In this document: piece by piece, positions 35,006-50,000 of the stretch | How positions within the stretch are numbered: the stretch's first letter is position 1 | How the letters are laid out: every line of letters begins with the position of its first letter | From: Scenedesmus sp. ARA3 | Lineage: Eukaryota; Chlorophyta; Chlorophyceae; Sphaeropleales; Scenedesmaceae | Assembly: GCA_004335835.1 (NCBI GenBank) | Contig: RWJK01000220.1 | Location: forward strand, 1-64,000 | Direction of reading: 5' to 3' | Length of the DNA: 64,000 nt | Translations under genes and position numbers: made by a program | Notes under the pieces: generated by a model | Told to the model about the DNA's origin: nothing | The model's database searches: none | The model's input: only the letters and a program-made list of their open reading frames with translations

Positions 35006-38000
35006 CTGGGTGCTGTCATGTGGAATGCTTGTGAAGGAAAGACTTGCACGCATATGGTTGTCCTAGTGCAACTTGGGCAGCTTTGCCACTTCAAATTGCA
35101 CTGGCAGCCACCTGCACAACTCACCTGACTTATCCAAGTTGCCATGCTTGTCCAGCACCATCCATTGGTACTTCAGCGCAGTCAGGGCACTGTTGGTGAT
35201 GCTGAAGGTGAAGCTGCGCGTCTGGAACATCATGGTGGGCCGGAACACTATGGCAGGCGCCGGCGCACTGCACTCATAGCGTGGGCTGTCTGCTGTTGCA
35301 TACACCTGCAAAGAGAGGCCACCAACAAGCAATTCAATAGTGCAGCATATGCAGATGCTGCATTCAACAGCAAGCAACAGCCCACCTTGCATGCCAATGC
35401 TGATAGCCACTGTGGCAGTGGCCAGCAGCATAGCATAAGGCCACAACATCGCAGTCTGTGCTTCCTCACCTTCAGCAGCACGTCCCGCTGTGTCTTTGCC
35501 ACCAGGTCCACGTACGGCTCAGCACCGGGCTTGGGCCCAGAGCCGGGCAGCCCGGTGGAGCCACGTGTGGCGCTGGAGGCGCGCGCACCAGCAGCAATCA
35601 TGCTGGCAGCCAGCACGTCATCCCAGTCAATCGGCTCTCCCTGCAGGGCAGTGGCAGTTACAGAGCGGCTGCATGAAAATGCATAATCAGCCGCCTAGGC
35701 CCCGTGCAGGGGCGAACCAACTTTTTGTCCTGCTTGGTGAGTGCCTAGTCTGGCTGCCAAAGCCGCTGCAGATGCTGCTGCTGTGTGCAGTTGGCATGTT
35801 CTGCAAACGTCAAGCCATCCATGAGCTGGCGGATTGCTCACCTTGTAACTGATCTGGCTCACAGCCATCTTGATGTCTTGCCCATCCAACTTCACAGGCA
35901 CAGCAGCAGAGAGCACCACAGTGATGTCCTTGCTGGCTCCCGCATGCAGGTGCCCAACAGAGGGAGTGAACTTCAGCTGCGGGTGTTCAGGCCACTTGAA
36001 CCTGAAGTGCCTGGTGCTGCTGTTGTTGACAAGGCTGAATGTGTAGCTGCTGGTGCTGGCTGCTGCGGCAGCGGCTGACCCAGCAGGCTGAGCAGCGTCT
36101 GTTTGTGACATGCGTGCATTGCGTGTGCCACTTGCTGGCGTAACAGGTGCAGATACCAGGTACACATCTGGCAGGTTGAGCACGCCTAGCGTGTCGCTTG
36201 GCAGGCCTGCAAAGGTGATGTCTTCCTGGATGCACTCCCCTGTTGTGCAGCAAGCAGCAAGCAGCAGGCAGTTGTCCTCTTGTTTGAGGGCAGCAAGCAC
36301 TCCAATGCCATTGCTGCCGCAGCACATGTTGTGTATGCACATCTCAGGGTGGCGAGTAGTAAGTGGGCCCACTTACTACTTGGCATGCATCAGAGCATGG
36401 CTTCAGCTTGGGCCACTATGTCAACAGATGCGCAATTCTCACCTGTCACCACCACCTTGTACTGCTCGAAGGGATTGAGCTTGACACGCAGCTGCAGCTC
36501 ATGGCTGAAGGTGCCAACCTCAGGTGGGTTGAAGGCCACCGTAAAGGTGGCTGCCTTCTTGCTCTCCACAGTAAACACCTGCAGCAAACAACACCAGGAC
36601 AACATTACATGCTGACAAACATGCAAAGATATATGTCACGCTGATGTGGCACACGAAAGACAACACATCAAGGGCATCCCCTTGCAAGCCTTCTATGGCC
36701 TCCCATGGTTTGTGTTTGTAATGGGGTGGTGAGCTGTGCAGATGGGACCCAGTGCATTATGCTCACCTGGGGCCCCTCCAGCAGTGCGAAGGCAGGGTGG
36801 TCATCCATTTCAATCCTGGCTGAGGCTGGCAGCAGCCCATTGTTGCGCACGTTGACCAGCAGCTGGCTGCTGCGGCCAGCAAGCAGCTTGCCAAACTTGA
36901 GCACTGGCCGCCCAGCAGCGTCCAGTGTGCTCGGCTCCTGCAGAACACACACACACACACACACCATGTGTGTTATTGCACGTGGTGTTTTGCCTTCACA
37001 AAGGTGTTGAGCACATGTGCAGGATACATTGTGTGTGTCAGCCAGCCTCCCTACATCTCACCTGGAAGCTGAGGCTTGGCAGTGTGCCTTCACCCCGCAG
37101 CTCACACACGAAGCCAGCAGTGCCTGGGTCAGCGCCTCCACCAACCACAGTGGCTTCAAAGGTGGCGCTGTATTGCTGGATGGCCTTGGGGCAGAAGGCC
37201 AGCGTGACGTGGCGGTACTCGTGCGGCGGGATGACAATGCTGCTGGGGAACACCTCCATGGGAAAGCGCACGCCTAGCAATCACGGGTCGCAACACGCAA
37301 AGATCAGAGGCAAGCTTTTCATAGTGTACGTTTGCCTTTGAGAGTGTGGGGAAAGGCACGTTCAATGCATTGACCACGTGACCCAGGCAAGCGCAGCCAG
37401 AGAGCCAGACCACACAGCAAGCAGCACTGCAGGCAGACCTTACCTGGTTGCACGCCACCGCGCGGTTTGATGCTGAAGTTGACCGTGCATGGCACCTTGA
37501 TGGGGTTGATGAACTTCAGGTTGGCCTTCACAGCCCCCGGCTCCTCCATCACACTGGCTGCAGCAGCTCCCCCTGTGCTGCCAGCAGTGCTGCTGGGGCC
37601 GCTGACGCTGGCCCTTGCAGCCCCCTTGGAGGCAGCCTTGGCAGGCTTCTTTTCACCCTTGCTGCCTGCTGCACTTGAGCCGTCAAGTGATGCTGGTGCT
37701 GCATCAGCCGCATCAAGCTGTGCAATGACTGTGCCAAAGTTGAACACCTTGTCGCGCAGGCCAAAGCTGCAGTTGATGGGCTTGAAGGGATCCAAGTTGC
37801 TGAGCACCACGTGCTCCTCAAAGATGGACCCAATGTTGCTTGCATCGATACCTGCATACAAAGGGCAGCGGCCAAACGTGTTGTCATATCTGTTGTAAAG
37901 CCATGCTGCAAAGAGGGCTTTGGCACAGGTGCATTCCTCCTGCCAGGCTGAAGAGGGGCGATTGCCCTACTATCCAGTAGATGGCCCACCTGGTATGCAG

Positions 38001-41000
38001 CTCTCGCCTCCGAGCTCATAAGGAATGCCCTCCGGCGCATCAACAAAGTCGCGCTCACTGATATCCAGGCCTGCTGTTGCTGACCAGCTGCAGTTGCCCT
38101 CAGCCCTGAACACCACAGACACCTCCTGCCTGCAGCCGGGCTGCACGACTGCCTCAGGGGGATCAACAGTGAACTGGCCCAGCTGAAGTGTGCCTGGCGG
38201 GGGAGGAGGCAGCACCACAGCTGCTGGAGCAGCAGCTGCAGAAGCACCTGTAGCAGCCTTGCGACCTGCAAATACCAGCATGACAGTCAACATTGGGTGG
38301 GACAGACAAGCGATGCGGCGGCAACAATTCTCTTCTTCAACATGGGCAAACAAGCGATGCGGCAGCAATAGGTGTGAACATGAACAGGCAGAGGTGACTT
38401 CATATAAAAGACTCTGGAGCTGCTTTAGCAAATACCTGGAGTTTTGCCAGCAATTGCTGCAGCCTTTGCAGCAGCCTCCTCAGCAAGCGCCTTGAGTGCT
38501 GCTGCCTCTGCATTCTGCTTGGCAAACATGTCAAACACCCGCATGGTGAATGGGAAGGCGCCAAGGTTGACCACTTCAAAGCAGCGCGGCTTGCTGAGCG
38601 TGTTGTAGGTGTTGGGCCCGAAGTGCAGGCCGCGTGCTGGTGTGATCGCATAGTGGCTGAATTGTGCATGCGCTGATAGCTTGATGGGCACCTGCTGCTC
38701 CTTGCTGTCTGTTGTGGGCTCAATCAGGCACAGCAGGATGTCTGTGTTGCCAAACAGCGTCACCTCCTGGCGTAAGGAGAGGTCCTTGTTCCAATGCAGC
38801 TGTAGAAAGCAGGGGCAGCGGGACAAGCCAGCAGAAAGCCTAAGCCAAATGTGGACAGAATGCGGTCCAACCTGAACTACTTGCCAACTGCTGTTCTGTG
38901 TTTTAAGAGACCAGAAATGTGGAGTTCAAGTTTAATGCCATGCTGCTTACGGACGGAGCACAGCCACTGAAGCTTGCACGTAACAGATTTGCATGTGAAG
39001 GCGTGACAGCTTGCACGCTTGACGGCTGCACAACCTTAGCCACCGCAAGAAACTCACCGTGATAGGCACCTCCTTGTTTGGCGGCACAACCCCTGACTCT
39101 GGAGAGATGTGCACCAGCTGCTTGACGTGCTCGCTGCGTACTGCAAACTCAAACTGGACTTCATATTTCTCGGTGTTCTTCAGCACCAGCTGCTTGACAC
39201 AGTCGTCCACCACCCGCAAAGGCCCAAAGTCCACGCCAGCCAGGTTGTCCTGGGGGAAGCGGATGTCAACATGGATGTCGTGCGCCTCTCCCCTGATGGC
39301 AATGGGCATCGATCTGTTCACCCCCAGCGCCTCTTGCACATCAAGAACCTGCAGGGCACAGACAAAGCATAATGTATGGCACGGTGGCGGTCGTGCTTTT
39401 GACGGGGTTACTTACACATGCTGTGTTCTTCAACAACACACAAGCATCTTACTGCACACCATTGCACTGCAGTGCGTATCCAGCTATGTATGCATGTGCA
39501 CCACCAACATATATATCATATGCTGCTTGACCTGCTGCAAAAAACCCTTTTCGCAAGCTCACCTCCAGTGTCACAAGTTCAGACAGCTCCCGCTTGCTGA
39601 GGGCGTTGAACTCCACACAGACACGCACGTCACTGCGTGCCGCCAGCTCGCCACCCGCAGGATACACCCTGAACTCGGGCGGCAGCTTCTCAGCCCCTGC
39701 CAGCCGCCACTTGAACGGCAGCACCCCAGTGTTGCTGATGATGATGGACTGCGTGTCCTTCTTGCGCAGCAGCAGTCGGTCAAACTGCACAGTGAGTTCC
39801 ACAGCTTGCTTGGCGCCTTTTCCTGCAGCTGGTTTAGCTGCCTTGGCACCAACCTCTGATGTCCGGCGCTCCCTTGCTCCTGGCTTTGCTGCATCACCGA
39901 GCGGCGCGGCACCCACAGGCTGGTCCAGCCTGATGGCCACAGAAGGCTTTGCGCCAATGACGCTAACAGGGAACTCAAGCGGTGTGGGGTTGTCCCGCAA
40001 CCTGCAGATCACGGCATACATGCGACATTATAGACAGTGGCACGCAGGACAACGTAGTGTGCATGTGTGTCTGCCTTCATGATTGCTGAGCATTGCTTAC
40101 TGTGGTGCAAATGCAGCACAAAACCCACCTGCACATCACCACATCCTCAAACGTGCCTTCAGCGCCTGGGTATGCAAGCACGGTCAGCTCCTGTGTCTCA
40201 TCTATGGCCAGGTCCATGCTGCTGGGCTGCAGCAGGAAGGGAGGCGCTGCAGGCGCTTTGCTGCCAGCGCCAGGCTTGCCAGCAGGCGCAGCTGCACACA
40301 ACCAGCAGGGCGCAATGCTTGATGTGAGTAAACGTGTAACACAAAGTGTGTGAGCAAATACAGCTGCAGTGCGACTGCAGCATATGCCTTGGTAGAGGAT
40401 AGGCTGATGCCGAGCCCAGCACTTGCTGCCAAACATCGGGTCTGCACTGCTTACCTGCTTTTTTCTTGACTTCCACGCCAGCTGCTGCTGCTGTGGGGTC
40501 TGCAGCTGGTCCCTCAGACTTGAGCCAGAGGTCAGCATGCAGGGGGAAGAGCCCATTGTTTGTGATCCTGAACTTGGCGGTGTGGTCAGGATGGCCCTCA
40601 GGGGCAGCTGACCTGTCCCTGCCTGCCAGCACAGGCCCAAACTCGAACACGTTGCTGGGCAGCATGAACTGCTGCTTCACGTTTGGAGTTGATGGGCGTG
40701 CCTTGGCAATCTTGTAGTACAGGTTCCTGCAGCACCAGCCATGTGTGACATGTTGTAGAAATAGCACAGAAAGATGACTAAGCTACAACATCAAGAGGCC
40801 TGTACCATATGCTTTACGCCAGCCGTCATTCACCACAGCCAAGGACAACTAGCAGCAGATCCAAGCACATTCAAAGCTTTCAGCTGTACCGGCTGCTTAT
40901 AACCAGCATGCTAGCCAAGAACCTTAGCACACCAACAGCCAGCACACAGCAGAACCCACCTGGCCTCCGTGCTGATGCGCGGGTAGTCGCATGCGCCTGT

Positions 41001-44000
41001 CAGCACCACCTTCTGGTTGCGCTCGCCGCACAGCACGTCAAAGCCCAGCACCTCGCTGAACTTGCCCACGCTGTCGCTGGCAAACTGCACCAGCAGGCTC
41101 ACGCTGCCATGCGGCGGAATTACCCAGCGTGTCGCCTCCTTCAAGCCACGCCTGCAAGCATCAAGTAGCGGGCCGCAACAACAGGCTGTGTATAGGGTTT
41201 CCTGCAACAATGGCCCCGGCGCTCCATCAGAAGGCAGCAGGCACGCCAAGAACATGAGAGGTACATACTTTGACAGCTCAGCTGTCTTGGCGCCCACCTT
41301 GTGGCCTCCTCCTCTGGCTGTGCAGGCTGCGTGGGTGCGGATGGCGGCCTGCTAGAGGCAGCTGCTGTGCTGGCGCTCTTGCCCCTGGGTGTGTTCTTGC
41401 CCCTGGGGCTGGGCGAGGCGCCCTCAGCTGTGCCAAGCTTGCTCAGCCCTGACAGTGGCCTGCTGCTGACGCCACCCCCAGCATCAGACGACTCTGCTTG
41501 ATGCATTGCTAAGGCCAAGTCGTCTGCAGGTGCACTGCTGGTTGCTGCTGGCAACGTCCAAACCTTGAAGTTGGCCAGTGGCAGCCGCTTGGGCCACTTG
41601 GGCGGCTGTGTCAGCACCCGCAGCTCATAGAGAGGTGGCAGCAGCATCTTGTCTGCTGGCACTGGCGGCAGGTGCGAGGACACCTGACCGGCTGCAAATC
41701 TGATGCCCACCACATCCCGGGCCACTTGTGCTTCATCAGCTTCAGCCAGCACCTGCAGCAAAGAGAAACCCAGGTGACAGCTGAGCTGTGAGGCAGCTGC
41801 TCATCTAGGGCATGCCATAACCATGCGCAGTGCTACAGCAGTGGCACGACTGGGAGCTGCTGCTGCAACAGAATGGCACCCATGCACCTTTTATACATTG
41901 TCTCAGCAGCCTTTACGCAGTTTTTCAGAGCACAGCCACTGCATAAGATGTACTGCTGTTGTCACGGTCACTGCTGGTAGCAGCTTCTCACCAGCGTATG
42001 GCTGATGGGCTTGGCCTCAGCATTCACACCACCCAGCACAACCTCCAGCGCTGCTGCGTCCTGCTCGTAGGCTGCCCAACTGGCTTCGAAGGCAGGATCA
42101 ACGGGCGGCATGCTTGCCGCTGCCACCTCACTGCTGGCAGTCACTCCGGCGTTCTCCTGCAAGGGCAAGGCAGTGTTCAGCCAGTTCATCCAGTGACTAA
42201 AACACCTGAATGCATGCGATACATGCCAAACAACGTGGGCTAGGCGTATTTGCAGCGCGTGTATGGCATCGTCACTTTGCACACGTTGTGTAGAGGTCAG
42301 TCTCACCTGGGCAGCCACAGTGACCAGTGCTGCTTCTGCTGGCTGCTGCTGCTGCTGCTGCTGCCCCTGCTCCTGCTGCTGGGGCTGCTGTCCCATGAAG
42401 CTTGCCTCCACCAGCAGTTCAGAAGGTGCACAATCAATGCCAGGTGCCTCGAGGCCTGCGGCAGCGGCGGCTGCAGCTACTGCAAAGCGCCTGAAGGTCT
42501 CTGCCTTGCTGAGCTGCAGCTGCACTGCAAACACCTGCAGGGCGACAAATTACGTGTCAGCCGCCACGGCACGCACACAGCACGCACTGACAGCAGCACA
42601 TCAGGTTGAGTGGCATGTGTGTGCGCAGCAATGGCACCCGCTAAAAGGACAGACGCACCTGCTGCGCACCCTCCCACACATCTGGCTTTGACAGATCCAG
42701 GATTGCAGGGGGCGGCTCTGGCACCAAGGAGGCCCTGGCACCTGGCTTACTGCTGCTAGGCCTAGAGCCTTTGGCAGGCTTGGTGGACTTGCCGCCTGCC
42801 CCTGAGCTGCTGAGGGCGGCTGCAGCTGGCTCTGCTGGCAGCAGAGCCTTGTTCTGCAGCCCAACAGCCTGCAGCATGCACCTTGCAGCAAACGCTGGAC
42901 CTGGCAGGTGTTTGCTGCTGACTCCATCCAGCACAAACCCAGCCTGGTACTGCGGCTGCTCAAGGGCAAGCTGCAGTGCCTTGACTGCCACCTCATGCAT
43001 CTCAGTGACTGTTAGCTGCGCCTGTGCTTGCTGCTGTTGTGGAAGCTGACTGCTGCTCTTGGCAGCTATGCTGGCTGGTGGTGGCTGACTAGAGGCTCCA
43101 GCGGCAAGTTGCGGGGCCTGAGGCTGCAGCAGCTTACACAGCTGCTCATATGGATGGCTAGCTGCAAGTGCACCTGCAGGCACTATGCCATCATGGCTGC
43201 TGCTGTCTGCTGTCGCCTCAGCTGCAGGCTCTGCTGCTGCTAGTGCACGTGCCTCCTGCAGGTACGGCAGCAGATAATGTGGACAGCATTAGCTGGCATC
43301 AACTGCAGTGCACCGAGGCTTTGTAAAGCAATACATGTTTGCTGCCAAAGCCATGTCAAAACAGTACTAGCGCAATCTCGGCACGACCAACAGCTCACCT
43401 GCAGCAGACTGTCGACAGATACACACGGCAGCCCATACCTGCTGCAAAGTGCAGCAGCCTGTACGGATGTGCCTGACAGAGGGTTGCCATACAGCACCAC
43501 CACCAGCCTGTGCGGCGCCTGCACCACCTCCAGGGCGTTTGGTGCCACAGCCTCCAGCTCACCCACCCCTTCCTCAGGAGTGCTTGCTGCTGCTACTACT
43601 GCTGCTGCTGCTGGAGATCCTGTACCAGAAACAGTTGCTGGTGCTGCAACTGCCGCGCTGTCAGGCTTTGCGTTGCTGTCGCTGTTCACTGGCAGAGCCC
43701 CCAGTGCAGCTTGGGCAGAAGCAATCGCCTGTAGCAGCAACATAAAGGTTTTATATCACACTATATTACATTAGTCAGCAGCTAGCACAAAACACGTCGA
43801 CAAGCTGCAGCTGCCAACATTGCTCGCACATACAGGTGGCTGCTGCCCTTTGCAGTGCTAGACTGCGTGGCTCACCTGCCGTGCAGCCTCTGCTGCAGCT
43901 GACTCCATCTGCTTGCGCCGCGCCACCACCTCCAGCAGCTCTGGCCAGGTGGGCTCGCCAGGTGCCAGAGGCCGCAACAGCGCCACCCCAGACGCATCAT

Positions 44001-47000
44001 AGCTGCAGGAGCACAAAAGTCGACAATGCAATGCATGTTTGTGAGCATACACGCACTACCATCGTGCATGGAAAGCACAAGCTGTTGAAGGGCTTGCAAC
44101 TGCGAGTGATGTGCAGGGCACAGCTGTATCAGGCAGTGCATAGAGGCTGGTCAACGCACAACTGCATGTTGAACGCTGCAAACACACGCTGCACAGCAGC
44201 ACCCACATGTCCAGGGAGCGCAGCGCCTCCTCATCTGCCTGGTACTGCTTGTCCAGGTCCAGGCACACCACCTCCAGCGGCCTGTCGCCCAGGTTGCGCA
44301 GCTGCAGCGTGGCCTCTGCCGGCTGCTGCCCAGGGAAGCGCGGCAGAATCGCGCCGCAGTCCAGCACCTTGGAGCTGAAATCAACGCGCGGCGTGTAGCC
44401 CTTGCCGGTGCACTGCAGCTCCCGCACCTTTGGGTTGTTGGCCACCTTAATGGGCAGCGCCAGGCTGTACGGCAGCTCCCTGCCAAGCGTTGGTGTGAAC
44501 GTGACCTTGACATTCACTGAGGCGCCAGGCTCAAGGCAGCCTTCTGCTGGCTCTGGCACAAACAGGCCCCAGTCACGCAGCTTGGGACTGTCCACCGCGG
44601 GCCGCTTGATACTCCACTCTGCTGGCACCTCACGTGGGTTGTGCAGCTGCACTGTGTACACCTGCAGGCGCACACCAAGGACCATGCAGCAACGCAGGGT
44701 TAAAAGGAGGCTTATGGGCATTGACCCTGCCTGCCGGCTCATGATGCTGCGCAGCAGCCCACTAGGCAGCTGCATCAATCACATGCATCACACAGAGCAC
44801 ATGGATCACACAGCGTAAAGAACAGTTGAACCAGTCTGCCACAGCTCACCTTGCAGTGGCCTGTGCTGACTGTGCCAAACTCTAGCAGATTCTCATTGGG
44901 CGCCACCTCAGGCACCACCACCAGGGCGCGCAGCGTGAGCAGCACAGCAGGCCCTCCCTTGATCAGCAGCGGCAGCGTGAGCTCCAGTGGGCCGGCCGGC
45001 ACCCTGGCCTTGGCAGAGAGCACCGTGAAGGTCACCTCTGTCGACTGGCACTCAGGCGCACCCGCAAGCTTGATGGCTGCCTCTGGCACCATGCCAAATC
45101 CAAATGCCTCCAAGGTCTGCTTGTCCACCACAAAGGACACCTGGAAGCGGAGGGGCAACGCAGCACAGAAAAATGCCGTGTCAGCAAGCAGGCATAAGCT
45201 CCACTACACACAATCATGTTACATGGTTTGCGGTCCATAAGCTGTGCTGGTCCATGTAATTCTTTCCATTATGTAACCATCCTCTCTAAAAATATGCTGC
45301 CATGTCACCTGCTGAGGGCTCATGTTGGTGAGCTTGACCTTCTTGCTCTTGTTGATGCCTTTGGTCACACTGCCAAAGTCCAGCACGTAGTGAGCAGACA
45401 CAAGCTCTGGCAGCTTGGGAGGAACAAGCGGCCGCATGCTGCCGCCAACAGTGCTGGCAGCATCCGCACTGCTAGCCTGCGCCTCCACTGCTGCAACCAT
45501 AGGCTGCGTTGCCTGCTTAGCTGTAGCGCCTGCCCTGCCAGCAGCTGCATTGCTGGCGCTGCTGTTCCTGCGTGTAGATGCCTTGCTGAGAGTGCCGCTG
45601 CTGCTGGTGCTGGTGCTGTTTGCCGCCAGCAGCTGATGCACAAGCCTGATGCGCTCTGCCTCATTATCCAGCCTCTTGTCAGCAGGCAGAGAGGCTTGCA
45701 ACTGCAGCAGCACAAATACAAGACATCACACAACTCAGAGCTGCAGTTGTGTTGTTGTAGGGCACATGTCAACAATGCAGCAGGGGCCAACATCTTAGAA
45801 CATGCATGCACACAACACTTCCACACCTAACAGTCCGCACCTGCGCCAGCTTGTCCTTGGCCAGCATAGCTCCCAGGCTAGCCGTGGCGGCAGCACTGGC
45901 GCGGCTCTTGGCTGACACACCACTGATCTGGCTCTTGGCCCCACTGCCAGGCCTGCCAGCAGTCAGCGCAGTGACAGCTGTGCCGGCCACACTCTGCCCT
46001 GCAACACTGCCTGGGCCAATGCTGCCTCTGGGTATGCCAGGGAAAGCAGCCGCTCCCTTTGGCTGCAGGGCAGCTAGTGACTGGCGTCCTGCGCCTCTGA
46101 AGCTGCTGTTGGCCGCCAGAGGCCCCGCAGGCACTGGTACCTCTAGTGCATTGCCCTCCCTGGTAGCCAAATCCTGGTCTTCAGCACTGCAAAGGGCGTA
46201 GGTGATGTATACAAGCATTGGTGAGCTCCTTGCAAATCCTTCAGTGAAAGCTGCATGCGCAACCAGCACATTTGCTGCATGGCCCAACTACTCTTCACAC
46301 CCTGCTGAAGTATGTACACTGTATCTCAGGAGAATGCAGCACCTAAGCCGCGCAAAGAGCAGCAGCAGGATCACCTGGACTGTGCCTGCTGCAGTGCGTC
46401 GAGGAAGGCCTCATCCTTTACGCGCGGCAGGTTGACGGCCAGCATGGGGAAGGTGCCCTCCACCAGCACCTGCACCTGCACGGGCTCAAAGTGTGCCACT
46501 GACAGCAGCACAGGCTCCATGAGGCGGGCAGGCACGCCGGCCTTTACCTGCAGCAGACATCATCCGTTGTTGGGGTTCAGGCGACAGGAGCGGTGAGTGG
46601 GAGCCCAAGGCGAGCGTGCAAGGCGTACAGCATGCTTGTATGCGCACATAACCAGTCGCTGGTATGCTTTTATCCCTGCAACACCCAATCTCCAACAACA
46701 TTGCTCTCACCTTGAGCTTGATGCGTGCCTTCTCGCCTGCCGCCACCTTGCCTGACATGGGTGATGCCTCAACCACACCCTGCCTGCTGAGCTGGCTGAG
46801 GTCGACACTGAAGTCAAACGCAACCTGCAGGCAGAGCACATGAATAAACATGTTTGGACAGCCACAGGAAACCCATGAGTGTGCTGAATACGAGCAAAGT
46901 GTTCTATTGCTAGTTGCATGCTTGAAACTGGCAAGCAGGTTGCTCAAGTCCATGCACCACCAAACACGCAGAGTGTTTCACAATGCCAGCTGCAGGTTGG

Positions 47001-50000
47001 CAACATTCCTACCTTGCCGGTGTTGTTCATGAACAGCTCCCGCTCAACAGCCCTGTCATATGGCTGCATGCCGCAGTCGAAGAACTGAGGCATCACATCG
47101 TACTTAATGCTGTTGGACTCCCCGCTCAGCTGGAACTGCAAGCGCAGAAGGGAAGCGCGGCAGACACCATACTGTGAGCATGTCCGTGTTTTGAATGATG
47201 CAAGATCTGTCGCCATCCTTCACCCAGCACACAAGGAGACAGCACCCAAGCATGCAAGCTCAACGGTTGCTAGTACATAAGCACATACATACATACATAC
47301 ATATGAGTGCAGGACGCTGTGACACACCTGATAGACTGGGCCATCCACCACGCTGCATGCCGCTTGCGCTGTGGCCTTCACGCCCGGGAAGGCATAGAAG
47401 GAGAACTCCACCTGCTCCGTCTGACCAGGCTCTAGAATGCCATGAATAGGCAGAATGTCAAACAGCTGGCTTGGGGCCGGCTTGGGTGCCCTCGTGGTGC
47501 TTGGCCTGGAGACGCCTTCAGCTCCTGCAGCCAACACCACGCACAGGACATTGCAGTCACGCAGCCTCAATGTTGAAACACTTTGCAGCACAGCATATGG
47601 CATGCACTGTGCTGAGCGCTGCAAGTCAGTCACAGCTGCCACACGTCAGTGGATTGACAGGATCACTGACCTGCCTCCATGGAGGGCTGTGACAGCCAGC
47701 TCCAGTTGTACTCCACAGGCACGCGGCCAGGGTTGGTCACGCTCACTGACATGCGCCGCATGCTGTCCATTAGCACACACCCAAAGTCGACAGTGGTGGC
47801 ATCAAACTGCAGGTTGGGGAAATCAATAGTGCCTGACAGCTCCAGCCAGTCCTTCTGCGGGTTGTCTGGGTAGCTGATTAAGCAGCGCTGCTTGATGCTC
47901 TGGCTGACCAGGTCGTGCCGGAAGTCTGGGTCAAAGGAGAAAGTGATTGGCGCAGACTCTCCCGGCTGCAGCGACAGCGCTGTTGGTTCTATGCTGAACG
48001 GGGAGGTAGCTTTGACGGTGAACTGCAGTGGGAGCTTTGAGACATTCCTGCAAACAGCAAGCATCATTAGCAGCGCACACAATGCCACAATTGTATTGAT
48101 CCACCTGGGCTGAAATACTCTTTGGGCGCTACCTATGGTTGCCAACCACACATCCACATAGATGCAGACAACTGCCAGGTAACTGTAATTCTGGACCAAG
48201 CCTACCAGATGTTATAGCAGAGCTTGAACACTTGCATGTCACTAGAGGCAGCAGCTGCACAGCTGAGTAGCTATACATAGGCACCCAGCACTTGCACCGT
48301 GTGTTTGCATCTACCGGATTTGCACACTGTCACTGAGCTAACTGCAAAGGTACAGAGGAAGACATAGTGCAAGCAGCATTCACTTACTGTGCCTGCACAG
48401 TTTCCACCAAGGTCTGAGGAGGGCAGCCGCATACATGGGTGTACACAAAATCAATCGACCTCCGTGAGAGCTCCAACAGCGGCACAGCAACATCAGCTGA
48501 CAGTGTGATGTCAAACGCTGGTGGCGGCTTGGTGCTGCCACTGCTGCTGGCCCCGCCGCTAACGGCACTCTGGCACTGCAGCTGTTCAGCAAGAACACCT
48601 GTGAAAGGAGCATAAAAGATCTCAAGTCAATGTGCTTGGCTTGCATCCCAGCAGCAGTCACGATTCACGCCTCTTCCAGAACACCATGTGTGCATTTAGT
48701 TGAGAGCGTATGCACAAATCGCTATTGCCCCACTCATGTACATTTCACACATGCGTGCTACAGCTGTTGCTTGTCCACATGATGCTGCACACCTGCTGCC
48801 TGGCTGATGCCACTGATCAGGAAGGTGGCAGTCTCCTTGGGCCCCAGCAGCAGCTTGTCAGGGGCAATGCTGAACACGGGCTGCTGGTCGGCTGGCAGGT
48901 CAGCAGCGTCAAACTTCTTGCCTGCAATCAATATCACCACAAAAGACTGAGCGCAACTGATGGCAGGCGTTCGAACCAATGCTTGCTGCAAGCACTCTGT
49001 CCTGGAGCATGTTTGTGAAGGTGCGTACAGCACACCCTTGCTACACCTGTGCTGCCTGTCCTGCCTGCGCACCTGTTCCTTTGGTTGTCTTGCCGAAGGT
49101 CTTGGCAAGCTCTGCCAGCTTGCTGTTGCTCCATGTCAGCGATGCTGCTTTCCTGCCCATGTTGGCCACTGTGACCTCCAGCTGCCAAGGCCTGCCCACA
49201 AACTGTGCACCAAAGTCCAGCTTGGGCTGTGACAGCACCTCAGACACAAGGGTGTTGCCGGCGCCTGTTTTGCAGTGGAAGTGAGTAGGTGTTCATGTAA
49301 CTATTGGTCACCAAACTCGCGCCATGCCCCGCCAGGAACAACCACACCATCGTGATCACTCCGCTTGATTAATTTGAGTCACGAGCATGCACGGCATGCT
49401 GAGCATACAGTTGCGCAGGATGACGGTTCCTGGGTGGCAAAGCTGCGCACAACTCATTAAAGGTATATACTTGGCTCACCTGTAGCCTCCAGGGGTATGT
49501 TCACGTCAGCGCCCTCTGCCACCAATGCGTGCAGCACGTCCTTGAACTTGGTGGTGTCATCCAGCACCACACGCACCAGGACTGCCAGCTCACCACCAGC
49601 AGGCACTACAGCCTCGCGTGGCTCCACCTGCGGCACAGGCAAGATGGCAGAGAGGGCAATAACAAGGATACATGCTTTGAGCTGTTATGACAAGCCAGCT
49701 GGTCTCAGCAAAAGGATAATGCGCGCATTGTACCTGTTTTCAGTTAGAAGGGTTTGCAGGGGTAGTGGCTCACTACTTCGTGCTTGCTGCTGCACCTATC
49801 CCACCCACCTGGAACACTGAGTCCCTGCCCTCCACAAACAGCTTGACTTCTGCGTCAATCAACGTGGTGTTGCGCAGCCGCAGCTCCTGGACATGCTGCT
49901 GTAGCACCTGCACCTTGCCAAAGCAGATGGCCGGTGCTGCTGTCCATTCAAGTGATGGCAGCTCTGCTTTGCTGCCAGCCTTGCACTTGCTGCCTGCTGC

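Noticed and set aside
43399..43728. A separate nucleotide kinase gene
   Set aside because: The kinase-like exons join in phase to HYDIN exons on both sides, and HYDIN is known to carry an internal adenylate-kinase-like domain.
47281..47304. CATA repeat as a possible functional element
   Set aside because: An ordinary short microsatellite in a HYDIN intron; similar short CA runs occur at 36945-36963.
48960..48985. GTTCGAACC, resembling a tRNA T-loop
   Set aside because: No acceptor stem, D arm or anticodon arm can be built around it; it lies in a HYDIN intron.
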